Below the pieces are notes generated by a model. That model was not told where the DNA came from, did no database searches, and saw nothing but the letters and a program-made list of their open reading frames with translations. Shown here one piece after another: positions 35,521 to 47,618 of a stretch of 64,000 bases of DNA. How positions within the stretch are numbered: position 1 is the stretch's first letter; each line of letters begins with the position of its first letter. Source of the DNA: Wurfbainia villosa (taxonomy: Eukaryota; Streptophyta; Magnoliopsida; Zingiberales; Zingiberaceae); assembly GCA_025175895.1 (NCBI GenBank), contig CM046001.1, positions 24,128,314 to 24,192,313 on the forward strand, written 5' to 3'. The translations under genes were made by a program, and so were the position numbers.

Positions 35521-36763
35521 CGAAGCCTTAGTGTTATCTTCATCCTGAATTTCTTCAAGATGAATTTTACTCCCACTAGTTTTCTAGAAATAAATTCTCT
35601 TTCTAGAAAGACATCATTTCTGGCAACAAACACCTTGCCATGTGTGGGATTGTAAAAGTAATATCCTTTAGTTTCCTTGGGATATCCTACAAAATAACAC
35701 TTATCTGATTTGGGTCCTAGTTTATCTGAGACTTGACGTCTAACATAAGCTTCACAACCCCAAATCTTTATAAAAGACATTTTGGGACTCTTCCTACCCA
35801 TAACGTGTATGGTGTCTTTTCTACGGCTTTTGATGGGACGCGATTAAGTGTGAAAGCGGCTATCTCTAGAGCTAAACCCCAAAAGGAAGTAGGTAGATCA
35901 GTCTGGCTCATCATTGATCGTACCATATCTAATAGAGTACGATTTCTCCTTTCAGATACACCATTCCATTGTGGTGTTCCAGGTGGAGTGAGTTGGGATA
36001 TTATCCCACACTCAGCCAGGTGATCACGAAATTCTTGACTAAGGTATTCACCACCTCGATCTGATCGAAGTAGCTTAATACGCTTACCAAGTTGGTTTTG
36101 TACTTCATTCTTGAATTCTTTGAACTTTTCAAAGGATTCTGACTTATGTCTCATCAAATATAAGTAGCCAAATCTACTCATATCATCAGTGAAAGTAATA
36201 AAGTATTTATAGCCTCCTCTGGCTTCGACATTGAAAGGGCCACATACATCAGTATGTATGAGTCTTAACAAATCCGTCGCTCTCTCGCCATGTCCACTAA
36301 ATGGAGTTTTAGTCATCTTTCCTAAAAGACAAGATTCGCATATCTCATATGATTCAAAATCAAATGAGTCCAATAATCCATCTTTATGGAGTTGGGATAT
36401 ATGTTTTTCATTTATGTGACCTAGGCGACAGTGCCAGAGATATGTTTGGTTCAAATTATTCGATTTGAACTGTTTGGTATTTACGTTATAAATTGGGTTT
36501 TCTAAATCTAGAACATAGAGACCATTCATAAGTGGTGCATTACAATAGAACATTTCATTCAAATAAATGGAACAACATTTGTCCTTTATTATAAAAGAGA
36601 AGTTTTTCTTGTCTAAACAAGATACAGAGATTATGTTCTTTGTTAATGCAGGTACATAAAAGCACTCCTCTAGTTCTAAGATAAGCCCAGTGGACAAAGA
36701 CAAAGAATATGTTCCTACAGCTACAGCAGCAACTTTTGCGCCATTGCCTACTCGTAGGTCCAC
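35436..36763 (-). pseudogene. GAG-pre-integrase and integrase of C
   Basis: A 331-codon stretch (35,768-36,763) with zinc finger WHCRLGH ... CESCLLGKM and an intact catalytic set: HTDVCGPF, FTDDMSRFG and GVSERRNRT. A frameshift near 35,780 moves to a frame with KIWGCEAYVRRQVSDKLGPK, typical of the C-terminal integrase domain. Upstream, at about 36,800-36,850, another frame shows STWVLDNGCASHIC, the copia protease active site with N in place of T in the D-T-G triad. Confidence 0.9.
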
Positions 36764-36988
36764 TTTGCCATTAGTCTACTATTTCTCGGTCCTGCACATT
36801 AGTACAAATGTGAGATGCACATCCATTATCTAATACCCATGTAGAAGAAATAGATAGATTAACTTCTATAACGTGTATACTGAGGCGAAGTCCCACTTCT
36901 TTTATTCTTTACTTCCTCAAGGTAGACTTTGCGATTCCGCTTCCGGTGTCGGACTCACCACATGAAGCAGTCCCTTCGTACTTTACCT

Positions 36989-37687
36989 TTACCCTTTGAA
37001 GTGGATGAATTGGCCTTGCCTTTGGCTTGGGTACCCTTTGCCTTTGCCCTTCTTGACCATTAGTACATTACTAACTTTCTTTTTGAGATTCGGTTCAGCA
37101 GTTCTTAACATGCTGAGAATCTCAGGCAAAGGTTTATCAATTTCATTCATGTTATAATTCATGACGAATTGATTATATGCTTTCGGCAACGATTGCAGGA
37201 TAACATCGGTTGCCAATTCTTGGCTCAATGGAAAACCTAGTCTTTCAAGGTTCTCAACGTACCCAATCATTTTAAGTACGTGAGTTCCTACAGGTGTTCC
37301 TTCTTGCATCTTGCATGCAAAAAGAGCCTTAGACACTTCAAAACGCTCGTGCCTAGCTTGTCCTTGATATAGTTGTTTTAAATGCTCAACCATATCATAG
37401 GCATCCATGTTCTCATGTTGCTTCTGAAGCTCAGAGTTCATGGTGGCAAGCATAAGACATGACACATCTAATGCGTCATCTTGATGCTTCTTATAAGCAT
37501 CCTTTTCAGCACGAGTGGCCGCAGGGGCGGGTGTTTCAGGGATAGACTGCTCTAGGACATACAGTTTACGTTCTTGCTTGAGGATAATCCTCAAGTTCCT
37601 ATACCAGTCTAGAAAGTTAGCTCCATTGAGCTTGTCTTTCTCAAGGACAGATCGCAAGTTGAGGGGGTGTGTCGTGTTAGATGACAT
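36989..37687 (-). CDS. gag of C, truncated by a frameshift
   Basis: 232 codons from ATG at 37,687 (MSSNTTHPLNLRSVLEKDKL). Blocks GANFLDWYRNLRIILKQERK, LDVSCLMLATMNSELQKQHE, AYDMVEHLKQLY, RFEVSKALFACKMQEGTPVG and LPKAYNQFVMNYNMNEIDKP define UBN2-type copia gag. The lysine-rich stretch before the zinc knuckle is reached, then the frame is lost; worn knuckle and VYLEEVK remains follow to about 36,880. Confidence 0.88.
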   Translation of the reverse strand: MSSNTTHPLNLRSVLEKDKLNGANFLDWYRNLRIILKQERKLYVLEQSIPETPAPAATRAEKDAYKKHQDDALDVSCLMLATMNSELQKQHENMDAYDMVEHLKQLYQGQARHERFEVSKALFACKMQEGTPVGTHVLKMIGYVENLERLGFPLSQELATDVILQSLPKAYNQFVMNYNMNEIDKPLPEILSMLRTAEPNLKKKVSNVLMVKKGKGKGYPSQRQGQFIHFKG

Positions 37688-38881
37688 GGTGATCTACAAC
37701 ATTAAAATGCAAAATTAAGTATCATACCTAAGTCATTTAATTAGGCCTTTAATTAAATGAGGCTCCCACTAAATTCTCATAGCTTTGATATGAGCTAATT
37801 ATTGATGTAGGCAAACACATTTTGCTTACATCATTAGCTTCTATTTAGCTATAAATTTATATGGGATAAAGATCCACATCATAATTCTTCTTGAGTTAGC
37901 TTTGGCTAATCGCCCAAGACGTAGTATGATTAGGTAGGCAATCTTTTGCCAATTACATCTGATGTAACTCTTTAATAGCTTTGGTTAAGTTTAGATTAGT
38001 TTAGTGCTTATTCCTAAACCCGGCTTCAGTGGCGAGCCTGAGGCCTTCTTTGATATTGGAGCAACGACCACTTCTAAGACAAAGCTGATGTTCGGAAATC
38101 ACACAAAACTAATTTTTTTAAAACTTATGTTCAAAGCTAATATATGCCTCTACTTTCTTAATTAAGTCTTAACCAAGTTTGATAGCGGGACATCACGATT
38201 GTCCACTCGCACTCTTCCAAGACAAAATGCATTGCTTTGCTTTGGCAAACCCAATAACAAATGATCGAGGAAGTAGTGAGTACCAAACTTTGGTAGGCAT
38301 ATCGTTTAGACTTATTAAGAAATAAACTTAAACATGCATCACATACATATTAGCATACATCACATATAAGCTAAATTAACATGCATCACATACATATTAG
38401 CATACTAAGCATGTCATGGCTATGGCCCTTATTCTACAATCTTCCCAAGCCAATGAGAAGATTGATTGGTCAACCTAGGGATAGCATCTTCTCCCAAGTG
38501 CTTCCTTTTGGTTGTCGTGTGTTGTTGACTTCCTCCTTGTAACATCATCTTCCAATGGACACTCCATCTTTATTTTGTATATTACAAAAGAAGAAATACT
38601 CGAGTTACATTCGAGTCTAAAACTAATTTTACAACAAGATTTTTAGGAGAAAGGCACGACTTCATGAGTCAGTATTAAGAATTACAACACACATTCACAA
38701 ACTTTTTGGGACTAGGCCATAACCATGCACCATGTCATTTTTAACTTTTAAAAGACATCGGATATTTTATTATGTTTGAAAAATTGCTAATGCAATTATC
38801 AACTCATAATAAAATTTATCCTACTTCTATATCATATATAAAATAGAGAAAAACTATTTTTTATACGATCTTTCGCAAGTG
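37688..38881 (-). other. Untranslated leader of C
   Basis: About 1.2 kb without protein-like frames, AT-rich. Two small inverted repeats are visible: GGCTTCAG ... CTGAGGCC at 38,022-38,045 (one mismatch) and GGACA ... TGTCC at about 38,188-38,204. Many copies of the word CATGCATCACATACATATTA lie at 38,330-38,410. Confidence 0.5.
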
Positions 38882-38893
38882 GCTCTGATACCA
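38882..38893 (-). other. Primer-binding site of C
   Basis: GCTCTGATACCA, complement of the initiator-Met site, one base inside the 5' LTR edge at 38,895. Confidence 0.93.
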
Positions 38894-38894
38894 C

Positions 38895-40137
38895 TGTTGG
38901 GATCTCTTTATGCAAAATAGCATATGCGCAACGGAAAAATTAAGATCCCTTCCAAGTGATCCTTGCGAAAGAAAAACTCGTACAAAAATAAATTTCTCAA
39001 AAGAAAGCCTATCTTATAGGAGAATTCTACCTTTGTTGCGTGCCCTTTGCAATCCTACTTTTCCTTGGATGTGTTGGATCTTTTAGCACGTTCAAATGTC
39101 CGTGCCTCTATATGTATCCACACGAGCAAGCTCTTGTCTCACAAAAGAAAACTAGAAGATCTCTCCTTTACTTATTGCTAGAGAAGTCCCTAAAGGAGAG
39201 GAAGGTAGGGAAGAAGAGAAAGGAAGAAGAAGACTACTCTTCTTGCTAGCTTACACTCACAAAACCACACAACAAAAGCCTCTCCCACCAAGCTCTCACC
39301 AAGCCTTAAGCTCCAACTCAACTCCTTTGGCCGGCCACCCCATGGGGTATTTTATAGGATTTGAAAAACCTTTCATCTCCTATCACATTCAATGCAATCA
39401 ATGGCATTGAAAGATAATTAAACAAGGAGTTATCCTCCTTGTTTTGGCCGGCCACATGTGGAGGAAATCCAAGGGTCAAAACCCTTTGTCTCCTTCCAAC
39501 TCATCAAGCTTAGGTGGCATGCTTATGTGGCATTCATGGATGTTGAATTAATCTTATTAATTCAATAAGCTTATGTTATCATATTGAATTAATCTCATTA
39601 AATCAATAAGATAACATATTGAATTAATCTTATTAAATCAATTAAGCTTAGCATATTGAATTAATCTCATTAAATCAATAAGCTAAAATTCTCATTAAGC
39701 TTAAAGTCCAAAAACCATTTTGTACTTAAGCTTATTCCCAAATTATTCTAGTCAAACTAGAATGCACTAATTCTTCTAATCATCATGCTCTTTGTGTGTG
39801 ACCCTATAGGCTCTCATAACGTTGGCAGTGGATCTAAACTCTTTTAGATACACAAGCAATGAGCGACATCTAGCAATACATCATTGCTACCCAAGTTACG
39901 AGATAAGTCAAGATCCGACTAACCTTTCCGTGACTACTATAATGTATGACCGTGTCCTTCTATCCTTGATATCAGATTGACCAATGAGGCATAGACCGTG
40001 TCATCCTCGATCAATCTATGTGTTTCTTGATCCCTGAGTAAACTAACTCAAACAAATGAGCTCAATATCTAATATTGACTCATTCGAGCATGGTCATGCA
40101 TTTTAGTAGTTCTACTCAATCAAGGGGCCCACAGATA
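38895..40137 (-). repeat. 5' LTR of C, inner part
   Basis: 1,243 bp, equal in length to 31,912-33,154 of the 3' LTR, ending at the B insertion point with AGATA. Confidence 0.92.
40133..40137. repeat. Target-site duplication of B, left
   Basis: AGATA; the same five bases precede the continuation of the C LTR at 48,467-48,471. Confidence 0.75.
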
Positions 40138-42348
40138 TGTTGGGTTTCCGGCACCGCGGCGTGTGTGTGTTCGATCATGTTTCGTAAACATGAACACAGC
40201 GGAAGCAATAAAAATAATAAATCTACATTTATTACAACACACGCATGCATATTACAACAAGTGTAGACATAACCGTAAATTTAAATTTGCAATAAAAGGA
40301 AATTTATCTACGTTATACCTTTCGTATGACGTGTAGCGGGAACGGCATCAACCGGAACGATCCTCGCTAGAATAATCTCTATCCGTATCCACGCCGAGTT
40401 CCTCGGGATGACTTCGCTAAGCCACGAGCTTCGTCTTCGTATGGGTTACTAGCCTCGTGTTGAAGACGACGTGATCTAGAGATGATCACGATCCGAATCC
40501 AAATTCGGATCCTAATACGAGTTCTCAAAACTCGCTTCTCCGGAGAGGTATTCGTCAACCAATTGACGAATCCTTCGTCCTCCACCTCAGAGGATTACCG
40601 GAGATCGAATCCCCGGTAAGTTAGCCGTTGTCGGAGCTCTAACCGTCGTCCAAACGACGCTCCGACGAGAGGAGAAGAAGCTGTCCAGAAAACTGGACAG
40701 CTTGGCGGAGGAGTAGGCGCCGGCCAAAACAAGGAAGCCAAGTGCTCACCTTTTCACCGAGGCCTAGGAAGATCACCGGAGGGTCGCCGGAGGGTTCACT
40801 GGCTGAAGCTTGGACGCCGGCAAGGAGATGGACGGCGGCACAACAAGCTGGGCGGCACACCTAGGGTTGGCACCGAAATCTCCAAGGATGAGGTGGGCGG
40901 CAACCTTAGGGCAAGGGTTTTGGATTAGGGCTTAATTATCCCTTAAGCCCTCTTTTATAGAGAACTAATTCTCTTAATGGTTATTGGATCATAACCATTA
41001 GGCCCGTTAACCCGCTCCATTAAGATAAGTTAAAATAAACCAAACCATGATGGTTTATTTTAAGTTAAAACGAACCGAACCAACTTTTGGTTCATTCGTT
41101 TAAAATAAACCAAACCCTTTGGTTTATTCTCCTCCATTGGATTAGAACCAAACCATTTTGGTTCATCCATTACGTCTTCATAAGACTTGGCCCATCCACA
41201 CTTCCATTGCGACTGAAACAATTTCATGCTCGCTTTATGTTTGGTCCAACCAAACCTAGTTTCTCTCGGTCTGAGAATCCCATTCTCAAGCTCGTTTTAA
41301 ATCCTTTGGATTACGCTCATTGTGCGTGTGACCAAATAGGTTCTCGGTTTATGTTGGCCGTCTATAATTAACCATTAATTATAGAACGATCATGAGTGGC
41401 ACCTAGTAGTACATCATGATCCCCAATTAATCGAAAAGATCAACGGTTGATCCAGAACTATTTCTGAAACCCTTCAGTAGCTCGAATGAATCGTGCCCCA
41501 TTCCCTTCACTCATCTTATACCCACTTGATTCAGGACATGGTCTATTGTGTCAGTCCCCACTAGGCTGACTACGTCACACCTAGCCCAAGTATCATTTCC
41601 TCGTCCTACGGATTCTAGTTACTCCACATGTATCGAAGATTACCTTACTCTAAACATGTAATGCTTTGGCCAAAGACTTTAGTAACAATCCGACGAGAGA
41701 CCATGGGTATACATCTCCTCGCAAGGAGTGGTGAATCCTTTATAGGCTATTCAAACACCTTCAATCACTTCGACTTATACCCAATCATCCCGGGTCCACA
41801 TCTCCTTAGAGATGATTGCTTAAGATGTCAAAGCATAAGTCTCTATGATCAAGATGACTTGAATACCGCAAGTCAAAGGAACATCGCACTTAAGCCACAG
41901 TAAGAACTTCATTGACATATCTATATATGCAGAGAACCATATGAAGTCTTACGGCTGGTCACTCCAATGAACTAGTTACCATAACTAGCATCCACGATTA
42001 ACTCCGGACATCACTATGTCTCCAGCCAGTGAGAATCAGCTGCTTGGATACACCAAGGAGTATACCTCGTGCTAGTCTCGATAGAATTGATGGTGTCCAA
42101 ATCCATCAATTCATCGACTAGGGATAATTCCGATACATCACAATTACACATGTAGAGATACTCACTAGTTGTGATCCAATCATAAATTCTCTCATGCTGT
42201 GAATCGTATCGTGGACATTCAGTAAATGAGTTTAAGATCCAATCAAATACATAAAACATGTATACTCAAATAGTGAATCTTCATTTATCATATAAATGGT
42301 TCATACATAAGGCGATTGCCTTAGGACATCTCTCATATATTACTAACA
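40138..42348 (-). repeat. 3' LTR of B
   Basis: 2,211 bp from TGTTGGGTTTCC to TTACTAACA, homologous in reverse to the H LTR. TATA box on the minus strand (CTATAAAAGAGG) near 40,950; AACCAAA/TTTGGTT cluster at 41,035-41,165. Confidence 0.92.
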
Positions 42349-42361
42349 GACTCCCACTTGT
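42349..42361 (-). other. Polypurine tract of B
   Basis: CAAGTGGGAGTC on the minus strand next to the LTR edge TGTTAGTAAT. Confidence 0.88.
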
Positions 42362-42760
42362 CCTATTGCCAATCGCTATGGTATCCAATACCATAAGCTC
42401 GAACATGACCCTCAAACTTATTTTGAGGTAATACCTTAGTCAAGGGATCCGCTAAGTTCCTTTCAGTGGGAATTTTTCTCGATTTGTATTTCGTTCCTAC
42501 TGATGATCTCTCTGATAAGATAATAGCGGCGAAGCACATGTTTGGATCATTGATGAGACCACATCAAGTTCAGAGATGAACTTCTTGATCCAAACCGCTT
42601 CCTTTGCTGCTTCCAAAGCTGCAATGTATTCTGCCTTAGTGGCAGAATCCGCTATAGTGTCAAGTTTGGAACCTTTCCAACTTATTACGCCTCCATTCTA
42701 GGTGAATACATACCCAGACTGAGACATGGAATCATCCTTGTCTGTCTGGAGCTGGCATCC
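42362..42760 (-). pseudogene. RNase H domain of B
   Basis: The reverse-transcriptase frame enters RNase H at VIRGYTDAS and then shifts near 42,745. The remaining blocks (GGVISWK, DSATKAEYIAA, EAVWIKKFISEL) are in another frame. Between about 42,540 and 42,560 roughly 30 codons that usually hold CDNTGAIA-like residues are missing. Confidence 0.8.
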
Positions 42761-44277
42761 GTATACCCACGTATCACCATGTCCCCTTCTCCATATATTA
42801 GGAACACATCCTTAGTTCTTCTTAAGTACTTAAGGATCATCTTAACAGCCACCCAATGATCCATTCCTAGATCAGACTGGTATCTGCTCGTGACACTCAG
42901 AGCATACGATACATCGGGCCTCATACATAACATAGCATACATGATAGATCCTATTGCGGATGCATAGGGAATCTTACTCATGCAAATCCTCTCGTCTTCT
43001 GTGCGCAGACACATAGACTTCGAAAGGTGTACCCCATGCCTGATGGGTAGGAAACCTTTCTTGGATTCCGACATGCTAAACCTCTTTAGCACTCGGTCTA
43101 TATATGTAGACTGCGAAAGACCAAGCAACCGTTTCAATCTATCTCTATAGATCTTAATCCCGAGGATGTAGGTTGCTTCTCTCAGGTCTTTCATGGAGAA
43201 TGTCTTGGATAACCAAACCTTAACTGACTGTAAGATTGAAACATCGTTTCCTATAAGTAATATGTCATCGACATATAATACTAGAAACACGATTGCACTC
43301 CCACTAACCTTCTTGTACACACAAGGTTCATCTGGATTTTGTGAGAAATCAAACTTTTTGATTGTCTCATCAAAACGGATATTCCAGCTCCTGGATGCTT
43401 GCTTCAATCCATAAATGGATCGTCGCAATTTGCATACCTTGGTTTTATCAACCGATGTGAAACCCTCAGGCTGTGTCATATACACGTCCTCGAGCAGGTT
43501 TCCATTAAGGAAAGCTGTTTTCACATCCATCTTCCATATCTCATAATCATAATGAGCCGCTATGGCCAGGAGCATCCGAATGGATTTAAGCATAGCTATA
43601 GGAGAATAGGTTTCGTCATAATCAACACCTTGCTTTTGACAACATCCTTTCGCCACCAATCTAGCCTTACAGGTAATCACATTACCATCCATGTCGGTTT
43701 TCTTCTTGAAAACCCACTTGCACCCTATAGGCTTTATCCCTTTAGGTGGGTCAACCAAGTTCCAAACTTGGTTTTCATACATGGAATCCATTTCCGACTT
43801 CATGGCACCAAGCCACTTATCCCTTTCTGAACTTGTCAGCACTTCTTCATAACTGGTAGGCTCCTCATCATCAATGAGTAACACATCGTTCGATTCACTT
43901 ACGAGAAATCCATATCTCTCAGGAATATTGCATGTTCTACCAGATCTACGAAGATGTGGTGTTACAATAGGTCCAGTCGATTGCTCATCACTATGAGTTG
44001 TCAACTGTTGTGCTTCACCAGGTATCTCATCAATGTCTATTTGAGTCTCTCGAGCCTCCTCAAGCTCGACGACACTCCCACTATTTTCTTGCAAGAGAAA
44101 CTCTTTCTCTAGAAACACAGCATGCCTTGAAACAAACACCTTTTGTTCCACAGGATGATAGAATTGGTAACCCCTTATTTCCTTAAGGTATCCAATAAAT
44201 AGACATTTATCAGACTTAGCATCCAATTTGTCTGATACAGTCCACTTCACATAAGCAGGACAACCCCATATCTTCAA
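42685..44277 (-). CDS. Integrase C-terminus and reverse transcriptase of B
   Basis: 530 codons in the same frame as the upstream gag-integrase part, separated from it by one TAG (44,305-44,307) at a conserved tryptophan codon (PYEI-stop). It begins with KIWGCPAYVKWTVSDKLDAK and an acidic linker, then GCKWVFKKKTDMDG, DYDETYSPIAMLKSIRMLLA, the catalytic MDVKTAFLNG and YVDDILLIGND, and MKDLREATYILGIKIYRD. All catalytic residues of the polymerase look intact. It ends in a shifted RNase H start. Confidence 0.92.
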   Translation of the reverse strand: MKIWGCPAYVKWTVSDKLDAKSDKCLFIGYLKEIRGYQFYHPVEQKVFVSRHAVFLEKEFLLQENSGSVVELEEARETQIDIDEIPGEAQQLTTHSDEQSTGPIVTPHLRRSGRTCNIPERYGFLVSESNDVLLIDDEEPTSYEEVLTSSERDKWLGAMKSEMDSMYENQVWNLVDPPKGIKPIGCKWVFKKKTDMDGNVITCKARLVAKGCCQKQGVDYDETYSPIAMLKSIRMLLAIAAHYDYEIWKMDVKTAFLNGNLLEDVYMTQPEGFTSVDKTKVCKLRRSIYGLKQASRSWNIRFDETIKKFDFSQNPDEPCVYKKVSGSAIVFLVLYVDDILLIGNDVSILQSVKVWLSKTFSMKDLREATYILGIKIYRDRLKRLLGLSQSTYIDRVLKRFSMSESKKGFLPIRHGVHLSKSMCLRTEDERICMSKIPYASAIGSIMYAMLCMRPDVSYALSVTSRYQSDLGMDHWVAVKMILKYLRRTKDVFLIYGEGDMVIRGYTDASSRQTRMIPCLSLGMYSPRMEA

Positions 44278-44304
44278 GTAAGATACATGAGGTTTCTTAC
44301 TATT

Positions 44305-46041
44305 CTATATCTCATATGGAGTAGTTGAGACTACCTTGGTAGACATTCTGTTTAACAAATAAACAGCTGTCTGAAGTGCATAACCCCAAAAGGACTTGGG
44401 AAGAGTCGCATGATTCATCATTGACCTGACCATGTCCAACAAGGTTCGGTTACACCTCTCAGATACACCATTATGCTGTGGTGTATATGGCGGAGTCCAT
44501 TGAGACAATATACCATTGTCTCTTAGATAATCAAGAAACTCTTGACTTAAGTATTCACCACCTCGATCCGATCGAAGTATTTTAATACTCTTGTCATGTT
44601 GTTTCTCTACTTCATTTCTGAATTCTTTGAACCTTTCAAAGGCTTCAGACTCGTGTTTCATCAAGAACACATACCCAAACCGTGAGTGATCATCGGTGAA
44701 GGTAATGAAGTAGCTATAGCCTCCTAAAGCTTGAGTTGACATAGGTCCACATACATCAGTATGTACTAGACCTAGTAACTCTCCCACTCGTTCACCTTTT
44801 CCAGTAAAAGGTAACTTAGTCATCTTGCCTTTTAAGCATGATTCGCATGTATCGTATGAATTCAATTCAAACGATTCCAGAATTCCACATCGGTGTAATT
44901 CGGACATGCATTTCTTGCTTACATGGCCAAGATGACAATGCCACATGTAGGAGTCTAATTGATTACCCTTTCGAGCACGCGTGTTGCTCGCTTCGATATT
45001 GAAAATGTCACTGGATACGTCCAACGTATAAACACCATTGCTTAAAGTTCCAGACTCATAAAGAACTCCATTCAAATTTATATAACAACAATTGTTACTA
45101 AAAGTCAAATGGTACCCATTTCTATTTAAACAAGAAATAGAAATGATATTCTTTATCAACGAAGGAACATAAAAGAAATTTTCCAGTTCTAAGACAAGTC
45201 CTGCAGGGAGTTTCAACAAATACGTTTCGATGGCGAGTGCAGCAACCTTTGCTCCATTCCCAACACGTAAATTTGGCTCTCCCTTGATGAGTCTTCTTCT
45301 ATTCCTTAGCCCATGTATGTCATTACATATATGTGAGCCACACCCAGTATCCAATACCCAAGTGTTTGAGGAAATAGAATGATAATCAATAACGAAGATA
45401 TCTGAAGAAGATGGGGCATCTGATGCCTTATTCTTCTTCACAGACTCAAGATAAATCTTGCACTTTCTTCGCAAATGGCTCTCCTTGCCATAATGATGGC
45501 AAGTTTCCTTTTGTGCTAGTTCTACCTTCTTATCCTTTCTCTTCTTTCCCTTCTGCTTTTTCTTTGACTTCCTCTTAGAACCTTTCTTCAAGGAATCAAC
45601 TAATAGCATCGTCCCCTGCTCATGCTTCTCAGAAGACTCCACAGTCTTCAGCATAATGAGCAGTACTACAGATGAACCTTCTAGCATCTCAGAGGTGAAG
45701 AGGAGCTTTGAGACTTCGAACCTTTCGAATCTCACTTGCTCATCAACCAACTCACAAAGATGAAGGACTACGATATGAGCATCCATATGCTCATGCCGCC
45801 GTAGCTTGGGTTCCATCGCGCTAGCATGATGCAACTTCGCCTGTAATCACACATGTTTCTGATAGACCAACAATTGGTCCGGAGTTGCATCGTCACTAGG
45901 ATGGGCGGGAAGAGGCGCTTCGAGGACATACGCAAGCTTTTCCGCCTTGAGAACAATTCTCAGGTTTCTAAGCCAGTCCATGAAGCTCGACCCAGTCAAT
46001 TTATTCGAATCTAAAATGGAACGCAAATTCAAAGACATCAT
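44305..46041 (-). pseudogene. gag, protease and integrase of B
   Basis: One frame from ATG at 46,041 (MMSLNLRSILDSNKLTG), with a single internal TGA at 45,847-45,849. gag shows SSFMDWLRNLRIVLK and RFERFEVSKLLF but is shortened: the middle segment seen in C (LPKAYNQF region) is missing. A lysine-rich stretch precedes a worn zinc knuckle CHHYGKESHLRRKC. Protease has WVLDTGCGSHIC. Integrase has WHCHLGH ... CESCLKGKM, HTDVCGPM, FTDDHSRFG and GVSERCNRT, the full catalytic set. Confidence 0.9.
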
Positions 46042-46198
46042 GATCAATCTTAGAAATACAAAACGAGCATATATGAGAAAATGATTTTAAAATGCATCAA
46101 TATACATTTATAAATCCCATTCATTTTTCGAATTTCAAAAACCCCAAAATCACTTCGGGAGATCGTAGGTCCATCTCCGAATGGGCTGATATCCATCA

Positions 46199-46245
46199 TA
46201 GTTATGAACAACCTTGGAGAGAGTCCAACAAGCCATTCATAACTA
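46199..46245 (-). repeat. Leader hairpin 1 of B
   Basis: Tip TTGGA-GAGAG-TCCAA at 46,214-46,228; lower arms TAGTTATGAA (46,199-46,208) and TTCATAACTA (46,236-46,245), perfect over 10 bp. In the RNA the loop reads CUCUC. Confidence 0.75.
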
Positions 46246-46398
46246 CGACGGTAGGTATCAACTATACTGATTGCATATCACGTATATGCAACTATCACAA
46301 TGTGTTATCAACTAATTGAATGTTCACACATACATCGGGTTGTTAACACATTAACAAGTATGCATCATATGCATAGCACCCAACTTCACTTCCCTTTA

Positions 46399-46431
46399 CA
46401 TCGACCTTGGAGAGAGTCCAACAAGCCGATG
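46399..46431 (-). repeat. Leader hairpin 2 of B
   Basis: Same tip at 46,407-46,421; lower arms CATCG (46,399-46,403) and CGATG (46,427-46,431), different from hairpin 1 but complementary to each other. Confidence 0.7.
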
Positions 46432-46497
46432 CTCCAGGTTAAAGCCAACCCATTAATCGGGAAATAGTTTTAATATGGTTAGAGCGCATTCAACCAA

Positions 46498-46534
46498 TTA
46501 GCCCGGCTTTGAGAGAGTCCAACAACCAAAGCTA
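46498..46534 (-). repeat. Leader hairpin 3 of B
   Basis: Tip TTTGAGAGAGTCCAA at 46,508-46,522, one base changed. Arms GGCTTTG and CAAAGC, with outer TTAGC and GCTAA, form a third distinct pairing. Confidence 0.65.
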
Positions 46535-46590
46535 ACAATTGACCTCTGACTCTTACCATATTAGTATTAAACTATTCCATGGTTTGAACA

Positions 46591-46636
46591 TGTTCGGGTT
46601 CGAGCCGAGCTTGGAGAGAGTCCAACAACCCAAACA
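46591..46636 (-). repeat. Leader hairpin 4 of B
   Basis: Tip TTGGAGAGAGTCCAA at 46,611-46,625; arms TGTTCGGGTT (46,591-46,600) and AACCCAAACA (46,627-46,636), complementary at nine of ten positions. Confidence 0.7.
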
Positions 46637-47310
46637 AGAATCGGAACTCTGGTTCTAACCATATTAATGGAAGGTGTAGGCTTTAATATTGTTTAAGGGT
46701 TTTTATGTCTCATCCTTTTTGCATGCAAATAACTATTATCTACATGGCATGGCATACATGACATACATCTACATGTCATGACACGCATGACATAATGTTA
46801 TGCATCTAATGCAATTACATGGCATACAATTATGTCATGTATATAACTTCCTTATATGTCATAACTATTTATGGAAATAAAATATATTTAAGATTTGATT
46901 CTCCAAATCAAATCATAATTAAATTAGGAAACAAATTTCCAAATCTAATCACATATTTTATTCATGGAATTATTTGATTAAGGAAAATCTATTTAGGAAA
47001 CCAATTTCCTAAATCATTAAAACTACTTATGGAAATAAAATATTTTAAGATTTGATTTCCCAAATCAAATCATGATTAAATTAGGAAAAAAATTTCCAGA
47101 ATCTAATCAAATATTTTATTTATGGAAAATATCAATTTCCATAAATACTTCCAACTTTCCAAAAGTGGAAGATTTCCATGAATACTTCTAGACTTTCCAA
47201 AATTGAAAAATTTCCATAAATAATTCTAAATTTCCAAAACTAGAAATTTCCAGAAATACATTATGACTATCGCAAAACTATTTTTACAATTATGTCGAAA
47301 CACAACCTAG

Positions 47311-47322
47311 GCTCTGATACCA
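47311..47322 (-). other. Primer-binding site of B
   Basis: GCTCTGATACCA, complement of the initiator-Met site, one base inside the 5' LTR edge at 47,324. Confidence 0.93.
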
Positions 47323-47323
47323 C

Positions 47324-47618
47324 TGTTGGGTTTCCAGCACCGCGGCGTGTGTGTGTTCGATCACGTTTCGTAAACATGAACACAGCGGAAGCAATAAAAA
47401 TAATAAATCTACATTTATTACAATACACACAACACACGCATTCATATTACAACAAGTGTAGACATAACCGTAAATTTAAATTTGCAATAAAAGGAAATTT
47501 ATCTACATTATACCTTTCGTATGACGTGTAGCGGGAACGGCATCAATCGGAACGATCCTCACTAGAATCGTCTCTATCCGTATCCACGCCGAGTTCCTCG
47601 GGATGACTTCGCTAAGCC
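47324..47618 (-). repeat. 5' LTR of B, surviving 295 bp
   Basis: Matches 40,138-40,423 of the 3' LTR apart from a few substitutions and a short insertion near 47,425, up to GCTAAGCC, where the sequence switches to reverse transcriptase sequence. Confidence 0.88.

Larger units (their letters stand above)
46042..47310 (-). other. Untranslated leader of B with hairpin array
   Basis: About 1.27 kb, no protein-like frame. The half next to gag holds four stem-loops described separately. The half next to the primer-binding site is AT-rich, with many ATGACAT/ATGTCAT words (46,735-46,870) and a repeated TTTCCATAAATA-like word (47,100-47,260). Confidence 0.65.
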
